Positions 42,301 through 47,592 of a stretch of 47,592 bases of DNA are shown here, piece by piece. Origin of the DNA: an uncultured Oscillospiraceae bacterium (GTDB lineage: Bacteria; Bacillota; Clostridia; Oscillospirales; Ruminococcaceae); NCBI GenBank assembly GCA_934446565.1, contig CAKSEO010000019.1:1-47592 (forward strand), in the 5' to 3' direction. Numbering within the stretch: the first letter of the stretch is position 1; each line of letters opens with the position of its first letter. The notes below the pieces were generated by a model. The model searched no databases. It had not been told where the DNA came from and saw nothing but the letters and a program-made list of their open reading frames with translations. A program made the translations under genes and the position numbers.

Positions 42301-43015
42301 TGATATCTGCGTTGTCGATGATGGTGCCGAATGTGGTGTGACGGCAGTGGTCGGACCAGTAGGTGTCGATCATGCGTATCTCGGTGATGGTCGGGTCACG
42401 GTGCTCACTCTTGAAGTAATCCTGGCAGAACTTGATGTCGTCGTTGTCCATTGCAAGACCGTAGTGTACGACGAAATCAGCAAGCTCGGCGTCGGTCTTG
42501 TTGATGAATCCGGTGAGGGTCTCAACACTGGTCGGGATGGTGTACTTTACTTCCAGGGTATCGTACTTGTCGAAACCGCACTCGCGGGATTCTACCGCAT
42601 TGATGAGATAGTGCTTGATACGCGCAAATTCATCGTCGGAGATATTACCCTTGAGGACGTAGATCTTCGCGTACTTAACAACAGGGCGCTCGCCGGGGCA
42701 GAGCATCTGGATGCACTGTGCTGCGGAATCCGCGCGCTGGTCGAACTGACCAGGCAGGAACTCAACGGCGAACATGCGCTCGTCAGCGGCGGGCTTAGGG
42801 AGGTCGTAATATACCTCGTCTACCGGCGGCTCAGAGAACACGGTGGGAACTGCGGCTTCGAAGTTCTCTTTCGGAAGCTTTTCGCAGTCATAGCGGTTGA
42901 TGATCCTTACATTTTCGACAGTCTTTATGCCCAGCGCGACATTGAGGTCGGCAAGCACAGCACCGCCGTCTACCGCGAACTGCGGCTTCTTTTCAACGTA
43001 AATACGGTATACCAT
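39320..43015 (-). CDS. purL: Phosphoribosylformylglycinamidine synthase, single-chain form
   Basis: A 1231-residue enzyme of step four of purine synthesis (FGAR + Gln + ATP to FGAM). The order is an N-terminal PurS-like part, the two AIRS-type synthase halves (GGAATCLGGAIRDPLSGR and FGAGGVSVAIGELADGLE are visible) and a glutaminase domain from ~residue 970: FPGTNCEYD, nucleophile Cys in GICNGFQ (~1070) and the His/Glu in HGEGRF. Bacilli use three separate proteins (PurS, PurQ, PurL), so this fused type is a lineage marker. The ATG at 43015 has GGAGG. No purine riboswitch fits in the short leader. Confidence 0.97.
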   Translation of the reverse strand: MVYRIYVEKKPQFAVDGGAVLADLNVALGIKTVENVRIINRYDCEKLPKENFEAAVPTVFSEPPVDEVYYDLPKPAADERMFAVEFLPGQFDQRADSAAQCIQMLCPGERPVVKYAKIYVLKGNISDDEFARIKHYLINAVESRECGFDKYDTLEVKYTIPTSVETLTGFINKTDAELADFVVHYGLAMDNDDIKFCQDYFKSEHRDPTITEIRMIDTYWSDHCRHTTFGTIIDNADIKPSYIADTYAEYKADRHELGRDNKPLCLMDIATLAAKKLKKDGILKDLDESEEINACSVRIKVDVDGKDEDWLLMFKNETHNHPTEIEPFGGAATCLGGAIRDPLSGRSYVYQAMRVTGASDPLLPVEKTIKGKLPPRKITTTAAAGYSSYGNQIGLATGHVAEIYHPGYMAKRMEIGAVIGAAPAENVRRERPAPGDIIILLGGRTGRDGCGGATGSSKAHSVQSLDTCGAEVQKGNAPEERKLQRLFRNPEATKLIKRCNDFGAGGVSVAIGELADGLEIDLNAVPKKYDGLDGTELAISESQERMAVVVAPEDADKFRALASKENLESTPVAVVKSEPRLRMNWNGKTIVDISREFLNSNGAEKHTDVAVPDVKVSYSTGRKNTSADWEGMVTDLNICSQRGLVQRFDSTIGGATVLMPFSGKTQQTPVQAMAAKLPVLNAKTDTTSIMAWGFDPAVSTQSPYHGAVCAVVESIAKVVAAGGTYEHCWLTFQEYFERTQGKPERWGKPFAALLGAYRAQLEMGCGAIGGKDSMSGTFEHIDVPPTLVSFAVSTAKAPDVISAEFKAAGHKIGYIAPKYDENGLPVFDSVKEVFRTVEKLIKDKKAVSVWSIAHGGVAEGIFKMSLGNQIGAKLDKLTDEELFTPVYGAFILELTGDTDGVKTIGETVADYTITSGDVKLDVASLEKKWDGVLEPIFKAQLPEKPAPEKIAYTGGCELKHSSIKVAKPRVLIPVFPGTNCEYDMANAFNRYGGDSEIFVIRNLSAQDMEDSVNEFTKHIENSQIIAIPGGFSGGDEPEGSAKFINAFFRNPKIKDAVESMLYSRDGLMIGICNGFQALIKLGLVPFGKIVPLSAESPTLTYNTIGRHQSQLTLTRICTNKSPWLSCCNVGDIHNIPISHGEGRFVAPEAVIKQLIANGQVATQYVDLNGNPTMDVAFNPNSSMYAIEGIISPDGRVLGKMGHTERLTDNVAKNVSGNKEQLLFKGGVDYFA

Positions 43016-43064
43016 TGTTTTTCCTCCATACTAACTCACAGCATAACGCTGCAATAATAATATC

Positions 43065-43093
43065 ATTATACTACTAAACCGGCGTAAAATCAA
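43065..43093 (-). promoter_or_regulatory. purL promoter
   Basis: On the minus strand TTGATT (43088-43093), a 17-base spacer and TATAAT (43065-43070). Confidence 0.82.
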
Positions 43094-43143
43094 TATGCCG
43101 GGGTGCTAAAATATAACGGCTCCGGCTTTGATAATTTGGTTAT

Positions 43144-43455
43144 TTATTCTTCCTGTGCGTCATGACCGCTGGCGCGGGAGCGCAGCAGCACCGCGTACTC
43201 CTCGCTCGTGCATTTATCCGCGAGGGAGAGCAGTTCTTCGGTGGTGTCGCAGGCTTCCTCCAGGGCTTTCAGTATAGCCCAGTTGAGCCCGTCGCAATCC
43301 GGGGAGAAAAGCCCGGTGAGCTGCGCCGCGTCATCGTAGGAGAGCGGCTGGCTGAAATTCAGCAGCTTGTCGTATTTCTCGAAAAGCTCGTCCGACATTT
43401 CTGAATCCGCCGGGATAGGTCCTAATGCTAAAAGCTGTTTTATGCTGCTTGTCAT
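43144..43455 (-). CDS. Small acidic protein of unknown function
   Basis: A 103-residue, acidic, mostly helical protein with no signal peptide or membrane helix. I do not recognise the family. The start at 43455 has AAAAGGAGA. It begins 17 bases after the mtaB stop, so it is co-transcribed with mtaB. The sequence ALEEACDTTEELLSLADKC and its neighbours suggest a compact helical bundle. Confidence 0.7.
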   Translation of the reverse strand: MTSSIKQLLALGPIPADSEMSDELFEKYDKLLNFSQPLSYDDAAQLTGLFSPDCDGLNWAILKALEEACDTTEELLSLADKCTSEEYAVLLRSRASGHDAQEE

Positions 43456-43472
43456 GTGTATCTCCTTTTATA

Positions 43473-44759
43473 TCAGAATTTTGTCGTTCCGGTGCAGTAA
43501 TTTTCCTCTGCGGAAGTCAGCTTTACCTGTACCAGAGAATGTCTGGGGATATCATCGTTATAAATACGGACCGGGGTGTAATTTTCAGTGAATCCGTTGC
43601 AGTAGTCGGGGGAGGTGCGTTTCTCGATGAGCACAGTCTGCACCGTTCCGACCTGCGATCCAAGAAACTGCTGTTCCAGACGGGACGCAAGCGCGGTCAT
43701 TTCATGTGCGCGCGCGGATTTGATGTGCGGGACTATCTGGTTGGAGCGCATTGCTGCGACAGTCCCTTTTCGTATCGAGTAGGGGAAAACGTGTACCTTT
43801 GCGAATCCGACCTTTTCAGCGAACGCCATGCTTTCGGCGAATTCTTCGTCGGTCTCCCCGGGAAATCCCACCATGATATCGGTGGTTATCGCGCAGCCCG
43901 GGAATGCGGCGCGGAGCTTTTCCACTAGTGAGAGGTACTCCGCGCAGGTGTAGCGGCGCTTCATTCTTTGCAGCACCGTGTCGCTGCCGGACTGGAGCGA
44001 CAGGTGGAAGTGCGGACACAGCTTGTCGCAGGCTTTCAGGCGCTGTATTTCTTCATCGGTAAGGGTGTCGGCTTCGAGCGAACCAAGCCTTACACGTTCG
44101 ATACCCGGAACCTGCGCGGCTTGTACCGCGTCGGCGGGGGTGTATCCGATATCTTCTCCATAGCAGCCGAGATTTATTCCGGTGAGGACTATCTCGCGGT
44201 TTCCGGCGGCTGCCGCCTGTTCAGCCTGGCGGGTTATCTCCTCTGGGCGGCGGGAGCGAACGCGCCCGCGGGCGGTGGGGATTATGCAGTAGGTGCAGAA
44301 TCTGTCGCAGCCGTCCTCTATCTTGATAAATGCACGGGTGCGGTCGAGGTCGGCGGCAGAGGACGCTTCGTCAAACTCCCTGGTGAGCGGCTGCACGCAG
44401 GACATGCGGTTGTGCTCTGCTATAAATATCGACACCAGGGCAGGTATTTCGGATTTGTTCGCATTCCCGATAATGATATCGGCGGAGGTCACGTCACGGG
44501 CGGCTTCCTCCGGATATGCCTGCGGATAGCAGCCGCAGAGCACGGTCACGCTGTCGGGGTTGAGCGACTTACAGTGCGACACGGTCTGGCGCGCTTTTTT
44601 TACGCCAGTACTGGTGACGGCGCAGGAGTTTATTATATACACGTCTGCCGGCGTGTTTTCCTCGGCGGGGGAGAAGCCTGCGGCTATGAACGCGTCGTGT
44701 ATCGCGGCGCTTTCGCAGGAGTTCACCTTGCAGCCAAGGGTGGTTATTTGGAATGTCAT
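43473..44759 (-). CDS. mtaB: tRNA t6A37 methylthiotransferase MtaB
   Basis: A 428-residue radical-SAM enzyme that adds a methylthio group to t6A at position 37 of tRNAs. The order is the N-terminal MTTase domain (TTLGCKVNSCES with cluster cysteines, and a later GCYPQAYPEEA), the radical-SAM motif CDRFCTYCIIPTARGRVRSR, a PGETDEEF region and a C-terminal TRAM-like end. The CIIPxxRG with GCKVNxxES start separates MtaB from MiaB. The ATG at 44759 is the family start; an upstream in-frame extension is spurious. Promoter at 44851-44879. Confidence 0.93.
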   Translation of the reverse strand: MTFQITTLGCKVNSCESAAIHDAFIAAGFSPAEENTPADVYIINSCAVTSTGVKKARQTVSHCKSLNPDSVTVLCGCYPQAYPEEAARDVTSADIIIGNANKSEIPALVSIFIAEHNRMSCVQPLTREFDEASSAADLDRTRAFIKIEDGCDRFCTYCIIPTARGRVRSRRPEEITRQAEQAAAAGNREIVLTGINLGCYGEDIGYTPADAVQAAQVPGIERVRLGSLEADTLTDEEIQRLKACDKLCPHFHLSLQSGSDTVLQRMKRRYTCAEYLSLVEKLRAAFPGCAITTDIMVGFPGETDEEFAESMAFAEKVGFAKVHVFPYSIRKGTVAAMRSNQIVPHIKSARAHEMTALASRLEQQFLGSQVGTVQTVLIEKRTSPDYCNGFTENYTPVRIYNDDIPRHSLVQVKLTSAEENYCTGTTKF

Positions 44760-44850
44760 AAGTGCCTCTTTCCGCGTGTTTTGTCGATATCCGTGACGGC
44801 TGTGGCGCGGATTCGTAATTTTAGCCAAAACGAAAACTTGTTATAAGAAT

Positions 44851-44879
44851 ATTATAGCTGATTATTCCGAAATTTGCAA
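44851..44879 (-). promoter_or_regulatory. mtaB promoter
   Basis: On the minus strand TTGCAA (44874-44879), a 17-base spacer and TATAAT (44851-44856). It is back-to-back with the promoter at 44887, with seven bases between the -35 elements. Confidence 0.85.
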
Positions 44880-44886
44880 TAAGCTA

Positions 44887-44915
44887 TTGACTATTTTTCA
44901 GTTTGAGGATATACT
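44887..44915 (+). promoter_or_regulatory. Promoter of the HPr-like pair
   Basis: TTGACT (44887-44892), a 17-base spacer and TATACT (44910-44915). Confidence 0.85.
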
Positions 44916-44976
44916 TATTTACAGAGGAACAAATATCCTCAAAGATGAATCATACCAAAGAAAGGCGGCGGTTTTT

Positions 44977-45210
44977 ATGAAGAAAATGAAAGTTATGCTC
45001 GGTTCTATCGAGGATGTAAAGGAGTTTGTGGCGCTCACAAACAATTATTCCATCGAGAGCGATCTGGTATCCGGCAGATATGCGGTAGACGCGAAATCCA
45101 TCATGGGTATTTTCAGTCTTGACCTTGCAAAGCCGCTGGAGTTCGTTGTTCACGATGACAGCGCCAAGGCTGATGAGCTGCTCAACGCAGCCCTCAAGTT
45201 CAGGGCGTGA
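44977..45210 (+). CDS. HPr-like protein lacking the catalytic histidine, copy 1
   Basis: A 77-residue protein. The second half, GRYAVDAKSIMGIFSLDLAK, matches the HPr segment around regulatory Ser46 (KSIMG). The loop with the phosphorylated His15 (GIHARPA in B. subtilis HPr) is absent; the N-terminus reads GSIEDVKEFVAL instead. It therefore cannot pass phosphate in the sugar PTS. It may act like Crh, a paralogue without His15 that is phosphorylated on Ser46 and helps CcpA (inference). The next gene is a paralogue. The start has GAAAGG somewhat upstream. Confidence 0.85.
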   Translation: MKKMKVMLGSIEDVKEFVALTNNYSIESDLVSGRYAVDAKSIMGIFSLDLAKPLEFVVHDDSAKADELLNAALKFRA

Positions 45211-45237
45211 TTGTTAGCACGGAAAGGAAGTATCACT

Positions 45238-45468
45238 ATGACAACTGTAAAGATCAACATCAACACCATCAATGACGTCAAGGATTTCGTGACCATCGTA
45301 TCCCGCTGCGAATATGACGTAGATATCGTAAGCGGCAGATATGCAATCGACGCTAAGTCCATCATGGGTATTTTCAGCCTCGACCTCTCCAAGGAGCTGA
45401 CTCTGAACATTCACAGCGATGACTGCGCTGATTTCCTCGACGCTATCAAGAAGTATATCGTAAAGTGA
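45238..45468 (+). CDS. HPr-like protein lacking the catalytic histidine, copy 2
   Basis: A 76-residue paralogue of the preceding gene: both share SGRYA-DAKSIMGIFSLDL and lack the GIHARPA loop, and differ mainly at the N-terminus (TTVKININTINDVKDFV) and the tail. The ATG at 45238 has GGAAAGGAAG. The pair is 27 bases apart, in one transcript ending at the terminator at 45497-45530. Tandem duplication is evident. Ser46-equivalent is present in both. Confidence 0.85.
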   Translation: MTTVKININTINDVKDFVTIVSRCEYDVDIVSGRYAIDAKSIMGIFSLDLSKELTLNIHSDDCADFLDAIKKYIVK

Positions 45469-45496
45469 TTTGATATTGCTGCGGTAATGTTACATC

Positions 45497-45530
45497 AGCG
45501 GTCCGGCTCAAATGTCCGGACCGCTTTTGC
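45497..45530 (+). terminator. Terminator after the HPr-like pair
   Basis: AGCGGTCCGG (45497-45506) pairs with CCGGACCGCT (45516-45525), a 10-bp stem followed by TTT. Confidence 0.9.
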
Positions 45531-45610
45531 ATTTGTTATGCCGGATTTGTGTGTTTTGCCGGATTTGGTATGTTAAAATTGCATTTTTAATAAAAAATCT
45601 GAAAATAATA

Positions 45611-45639
45611 TTTACAATCAGGCGTAATAGTGATATAAT
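45611..45639 (+). promoter_or_regulatory. ilvE promoter
   Basis: TTTACA (45611-45616), a 17-base spacer and TATAAT (45634-45639) with an upstream TG (extended -10). Two TGCCGGATTTG direct repeats lie at about 45539 and 45559. No T-box was found. Confidence 0.82.
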
Positions 45640-45694
45640 AAATATGTATTTAAAATCGCGCTGACATCCTGCCGGCGCAGGAAAGGATACTACT

Positions 45695-46759
45695 ATGGAT
45701 ATCAAAATCGAATTAACCAAAAACCCTAAGCCCAAGCCCGCTGATGAAACCAAGCTCGGCTTTGGTCATATCTTTACCGATCACATGTTCGTCATGGAGT
45801 ATGACACCGGTATGGGCTGGCATGATGCACGCATCGTGCCCTACGGTCCTATCGAGCTTGCTCCTTCTGCTATGGTTCTTCACTATGGTCAGGAGATCTT
45901 CGAGGGCATGAAGGCTTACAGAACTCCTTCCGGCGACATTCAGTTCTTCCGCCCCGAGGAGAACTTCAAGAGAATGAACGTTTCCGCTGAACGTCTGGTT
46001 ATCCCGCAGATCAACGAAAAGGACGCTCTCGAGGCGCTCCACAAGCTCGTTGAGATCGATAAGGACTGGGTTCCGCATATCGACGGCGCGTCCCTTTATA
46101 TTCGTCCGTTCATTTTTGCGGCTGACCCGTTCCTTGGCGTGCGCCCCGGCGACAAGTACTACTTCATGATCATCATGAGCCCCTCCGGCGCATACTACAG
46201 CACTGGTATCAACCCTGTCAACATCTACGTTGAAACCAATTATGTCCGCGCAGTAAGAGGCGGTATGGGCTTTACAAAGACCGGCGGCAACTACGCAGCT
46301 TCCCTTGCAGGTCAGGATGAGGCGCACAAGCAGAACTACTCTCAGGTACTGTGGCTCGACGGCGTTGAGCGTAAGTACATAGAGGAAGTCGGCGCAATGA
46401 ACATCATGTTCGTTATCGACGGCGAGGTAGTTACTCCGTCCCTCCAGGGCAGCATCCTTTCCGGTATCACCAGAAAGTCCGCTCTTGAGCTTTGCAGAAA
46501 GTGGGGCATGAAGGTTTCCGAGCGCCGCATCACTATCCAGGAAGTTGCTGACGCATACGACGCAGGCAAGCTTGACGAAGTATTTGGTACTGGTACAGCC
46601 GCAGTTGTATCTCCTGTAGGTCATCTCAAGTGGGGCGACAAGATCATGGAGATCGGCAATGGTAAGATCGGTCCGATCACTCAGAAGCTCTACGACACCA
46701 TGACCGGCATGCAGTATGGCAAGATCCCGGATGATATGGGCTGGATCGAGAAGCTTTGA
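45695..46759 (+). CDS. ilvE: Branched-chain amino-acid aminotransferase
   Basis: A 354-residue PLP enzyme of fold type IV that transfers the amino group between glutamate and the keto acids of valine, leucine and isoleucine. It is the longer class II BCAT type: the N-terminal FTDHMFVMEYD region, LHYGQEIFEGMKAYR, RPENFKRMN-like RPEENFKRMN, and the PLP lysine K195 in GFTKTGGNYAAS, then EEVGAMNIMFV and GTGTAAVVSPV. Start with AGGAAAGG. It is monocistronic, with its own promoter and terminator; a hairpin CCTGC/GCAGG lies just before the ribosome site (45668-45681). Confidence 0.96.
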   Translation: MDIKIELTKNPKPKPADETKLGFGHIFTDHMFVMEYDTGMGWHDARIVPYGPIELAPSAMVLHYGQEIFEGMKAYRTPSGDIQFFRPEENFKRMNVSAERLVIPQINEKDALEALHKLVEIDKDWVPHIDGASLYIRPFIFAADPFLGVRPGDKYYFMIIMSPSGAYYSTGINPVNIYVETNYVRAVRGGMGFTKTGGNYAASLAGQDEAHKQNYSQVLWLDGVERKYIEEVGAMNIMFVIDGEVVTPSLQGSILSGITRKSALELCRKWGMKVSERRITIQEVADAYDAGKLDEVFGTGTAAVVSPVGHLKWGDKIMEIGNGKIGPITQKLYDTMTGMQYGKIPDDMGWIEKL

Positions 46760-46790
46760 TTTATTGACAGAATAACAAATTGAACAATTT

Positions 46791-46828
46791 CGCACCGATA
46801 TAACTTTACGTATATCGGTGCGGTTTTT
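46791..46828 (+). terminator. ilvE terminator
   Basis: CGCACCGATATA (46791-46802) pairs with TATATCGGTGCG (46811-46822), a 12-bp stem followed by GTTTTT. Confidence 0.93.
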
Positions 46829-46854
46829 ATGTGGTTGTCTAGAGGTAATTTATA

Positions 46855-47322
46855 ATGAAGAAAATACTTGCTGTAATTCTTGCGACAGCAATTATGGCAT
46901 TTTCCGGTTGCTCGACGGCGCTTTCGGAAAAGGAGTACTACGACAGGTTCATGGAAAGTTACAAGACGTACAATAGCCAGGTTATTGCAGTTGCGGCAGA
47001 TATTGCGTCGCTTTCTCTGGGTTCAGACCTTGACTGGGACGATTTTAAGGACAGTCTGGATAATGTAAGAAGCAGTCTTGAATCAATCGAGAAGCTGTCG
47101 CCGCCTGCGATATATAGCGCGCAGCACCGTGAGATCTGCGAGAAAATGAAGCCAGAAAAGGACTGGTGCGGGGCAGTCGAGCAGATAATCAGGGACGGGG
47201 GAATAAGCGAGGACAGCCTGTCCAAAATGGAAACGGCGGCTGTTGAGTCGGAATTCCATTCCGTAGTGCTGTATTTGGTAAAACAAATGAGAAATGACGG
47301 GCTGGGAGAACAACAGAAATAA
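46855..47322 (+). CDS. Small putative lipoprotein
   Basis: A 155-residue protein with a lipoprotein signal: MKK start, a hydrophobic core and the lipobox FSGC with the acceptor cysteine at residue 19. The rest is helical (DLDWDDFKDSLDNVRSSLESIEKLSPP and later parts) and resembles a short four-helix domain; I do not recognise the family. Expected on the outer face of the membrane. The ATG at 46855 has AGAGGTAA. The stop is followed at once by the second copy of the structured repeat, whose first hairpin can serve as terminator. Confidence 0.75.
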   Translation: MKKILAVILATAIMAFSGCSTALSEKEYYDRFMESYKTYNSQVIAVAADIASLSLGSDLDWDDFKDSLDNVRSSLESIEKLSPPAIYSAQHREICEKMKPEKDWCGAVEQIIRDGGISEDSLSKMETAAVESEFHSVVLYLVKQMRNDGLGEQQK

Positions 47323-47326
47323 TGCA

Positions 47327-47557
47327 AAAGGGGCTGAATGTTCAGCCCCTTTGAGACCGTCGAAAAAGTCACTAAAGTGACTTTTCCGCCGAACATCCGC
47401 CCTGCGCGCACGGTTTGTCGGCGTTGCCGACAAACCGCACACTTGTGCGGATAGAAGTGTTTTTTGCCCCGGGAAACCCGGAGCAAAAAACGGATTTCAA
47501 AAGCCCGCTTCGCGGGCACAGCTTGTCGAAAAAGTCCAGCGAAAGCTGGGCTTTTTT
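47327..47557. repeat. Structured repeat element, copy B
   Basis: Starts with AAAGGGGCTGAA/TTCAGCCCCTTT (47327-47352), then GACCGTCGAAAAAGTC and stems AAAAGTCAC/GTGACTTTT (47364-47385), ATCCGC/GCGGAT (47395-47400, 47447-47452) enclosing GGTTTGTCGGC/GCCGACAAACC (47412-47436), the TTTTTTGC..GCAAAAAA stem and GCCCGC/GCGGGC. It ends with CCAGC-GAAA-GCTGG flanked by A5 and T6 (47529-47557), a terminator-like hairpin. The stems differ in sequence from copy A but keep pairing. The end CAGCTTGTCGAAAAAG (47519-47534) is the reverse complement of the corresponding end of copy A. Confidence 0.85.
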
Positions 47558-47566
47558 ACGTAAATA

Positions 47567-47575
47567 TGGTATAAT
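47567..47575 (+). promoter_or_regulatory. Extended -10 element for the gene beyond the window
   Basis: TGGTATAAT is a consensus extended -10 just after the last hairpin; no -35 hexamer is clear. The gene itself is outside the window. Confidence 0.55.
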
Positions 47576-47592
47576 AAAAAAGGGTGATAAAA

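Noticed and set aside
41198..43057. 619-codon ORF opposite purL
   Set aside because: It is the antisense shadow of a GC-biased, fully recognisable purL; no domain or ribosome site.
43016..43143. Purine riboswitch before purL
   Set aside because: Only ~50 bases separate the promoter from the start codon, too short for an aptamer with an expression platform.
1..47592. CRISPR arrays, tRNA, rRNA or prophage genes
   Set aside because: No regularly spaced direct repeats, no tRNA-like folds with a T-loop, and no phage or transposase proteins were seen.

Overview
The window is a chromosomal replication-origin region from a low- to mid-GC Firmicute, most likely an Oscillospiraceae/Ruminococcus-like Clostridium (inferred from gene order, the germination protease gene gpr, a single-chain PurL and the DnaA and GyrB sequence types). 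No rRNA, tRNA, CRISPR array, prophage or transposase was found.

Left arm (1-5770): a hairpin-dense repeat cut by the window edge, a small 2[4Fe-4S] ferredoxin, and a leftward operon darA-holB-ricT (c-di-AMP receptor, polymerase III delta prime, RicT). Then rightward gpr (spore germination protease, unusually short), a lipoprotein and an HD-domain hydrolase.

Origin (5795-8560): dnaA lies between two clusters of TTTTCAACA-type boxes, giving a bipartite oriC. No canonical TTATCCACA boxes are present. The downstream cluster ends in box, GC block and five TTA triplets, the layout expected of a DnaA-trio unwinding element. DnaA domain IV differs from E. coli DnaA at several positions in its DNA-contacting segments. 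A small membrane-protein ORF lies inside the upstream half.

Right of the origin (8647-25394): dnaN, an S4-domain protein, recF, remB, then a structured repeat plus leftward pyridoxamine-oxidase-like and rpsT genes. These are followed by gyrB, a YcxB-like membrane protein, gyrA, mnmG, rsmG, noc, soj/parA, parB and serS. One perfect parS-like palindrome follows gyrA and three identical asymmetric variants precede soj.

Accessory and housekeeping part (25400-47592): an ABC ATPase with a giant heptad-repeat permease and an aspartoacylase-like enzyme; a DtxR/MntR regulator with a metallo-beta-lactamase-fold protein; a secreted 14-repeat RCC1 protein with Big2 domains; a leftward adaptor-permease pair lacking an ATPase; an unknown 395-residue protein; purL; mtaB; two tandem HPr-like proteins without the catalytic histidine; ilvE; and a lipoprotein. 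A second copy of the structured repeat, with compensatory changes in its stems, ends the window.

The strongest leads are the non-canonical origin with its matching DnaA changes, and the two-copy repeat element with covarying hairpins.
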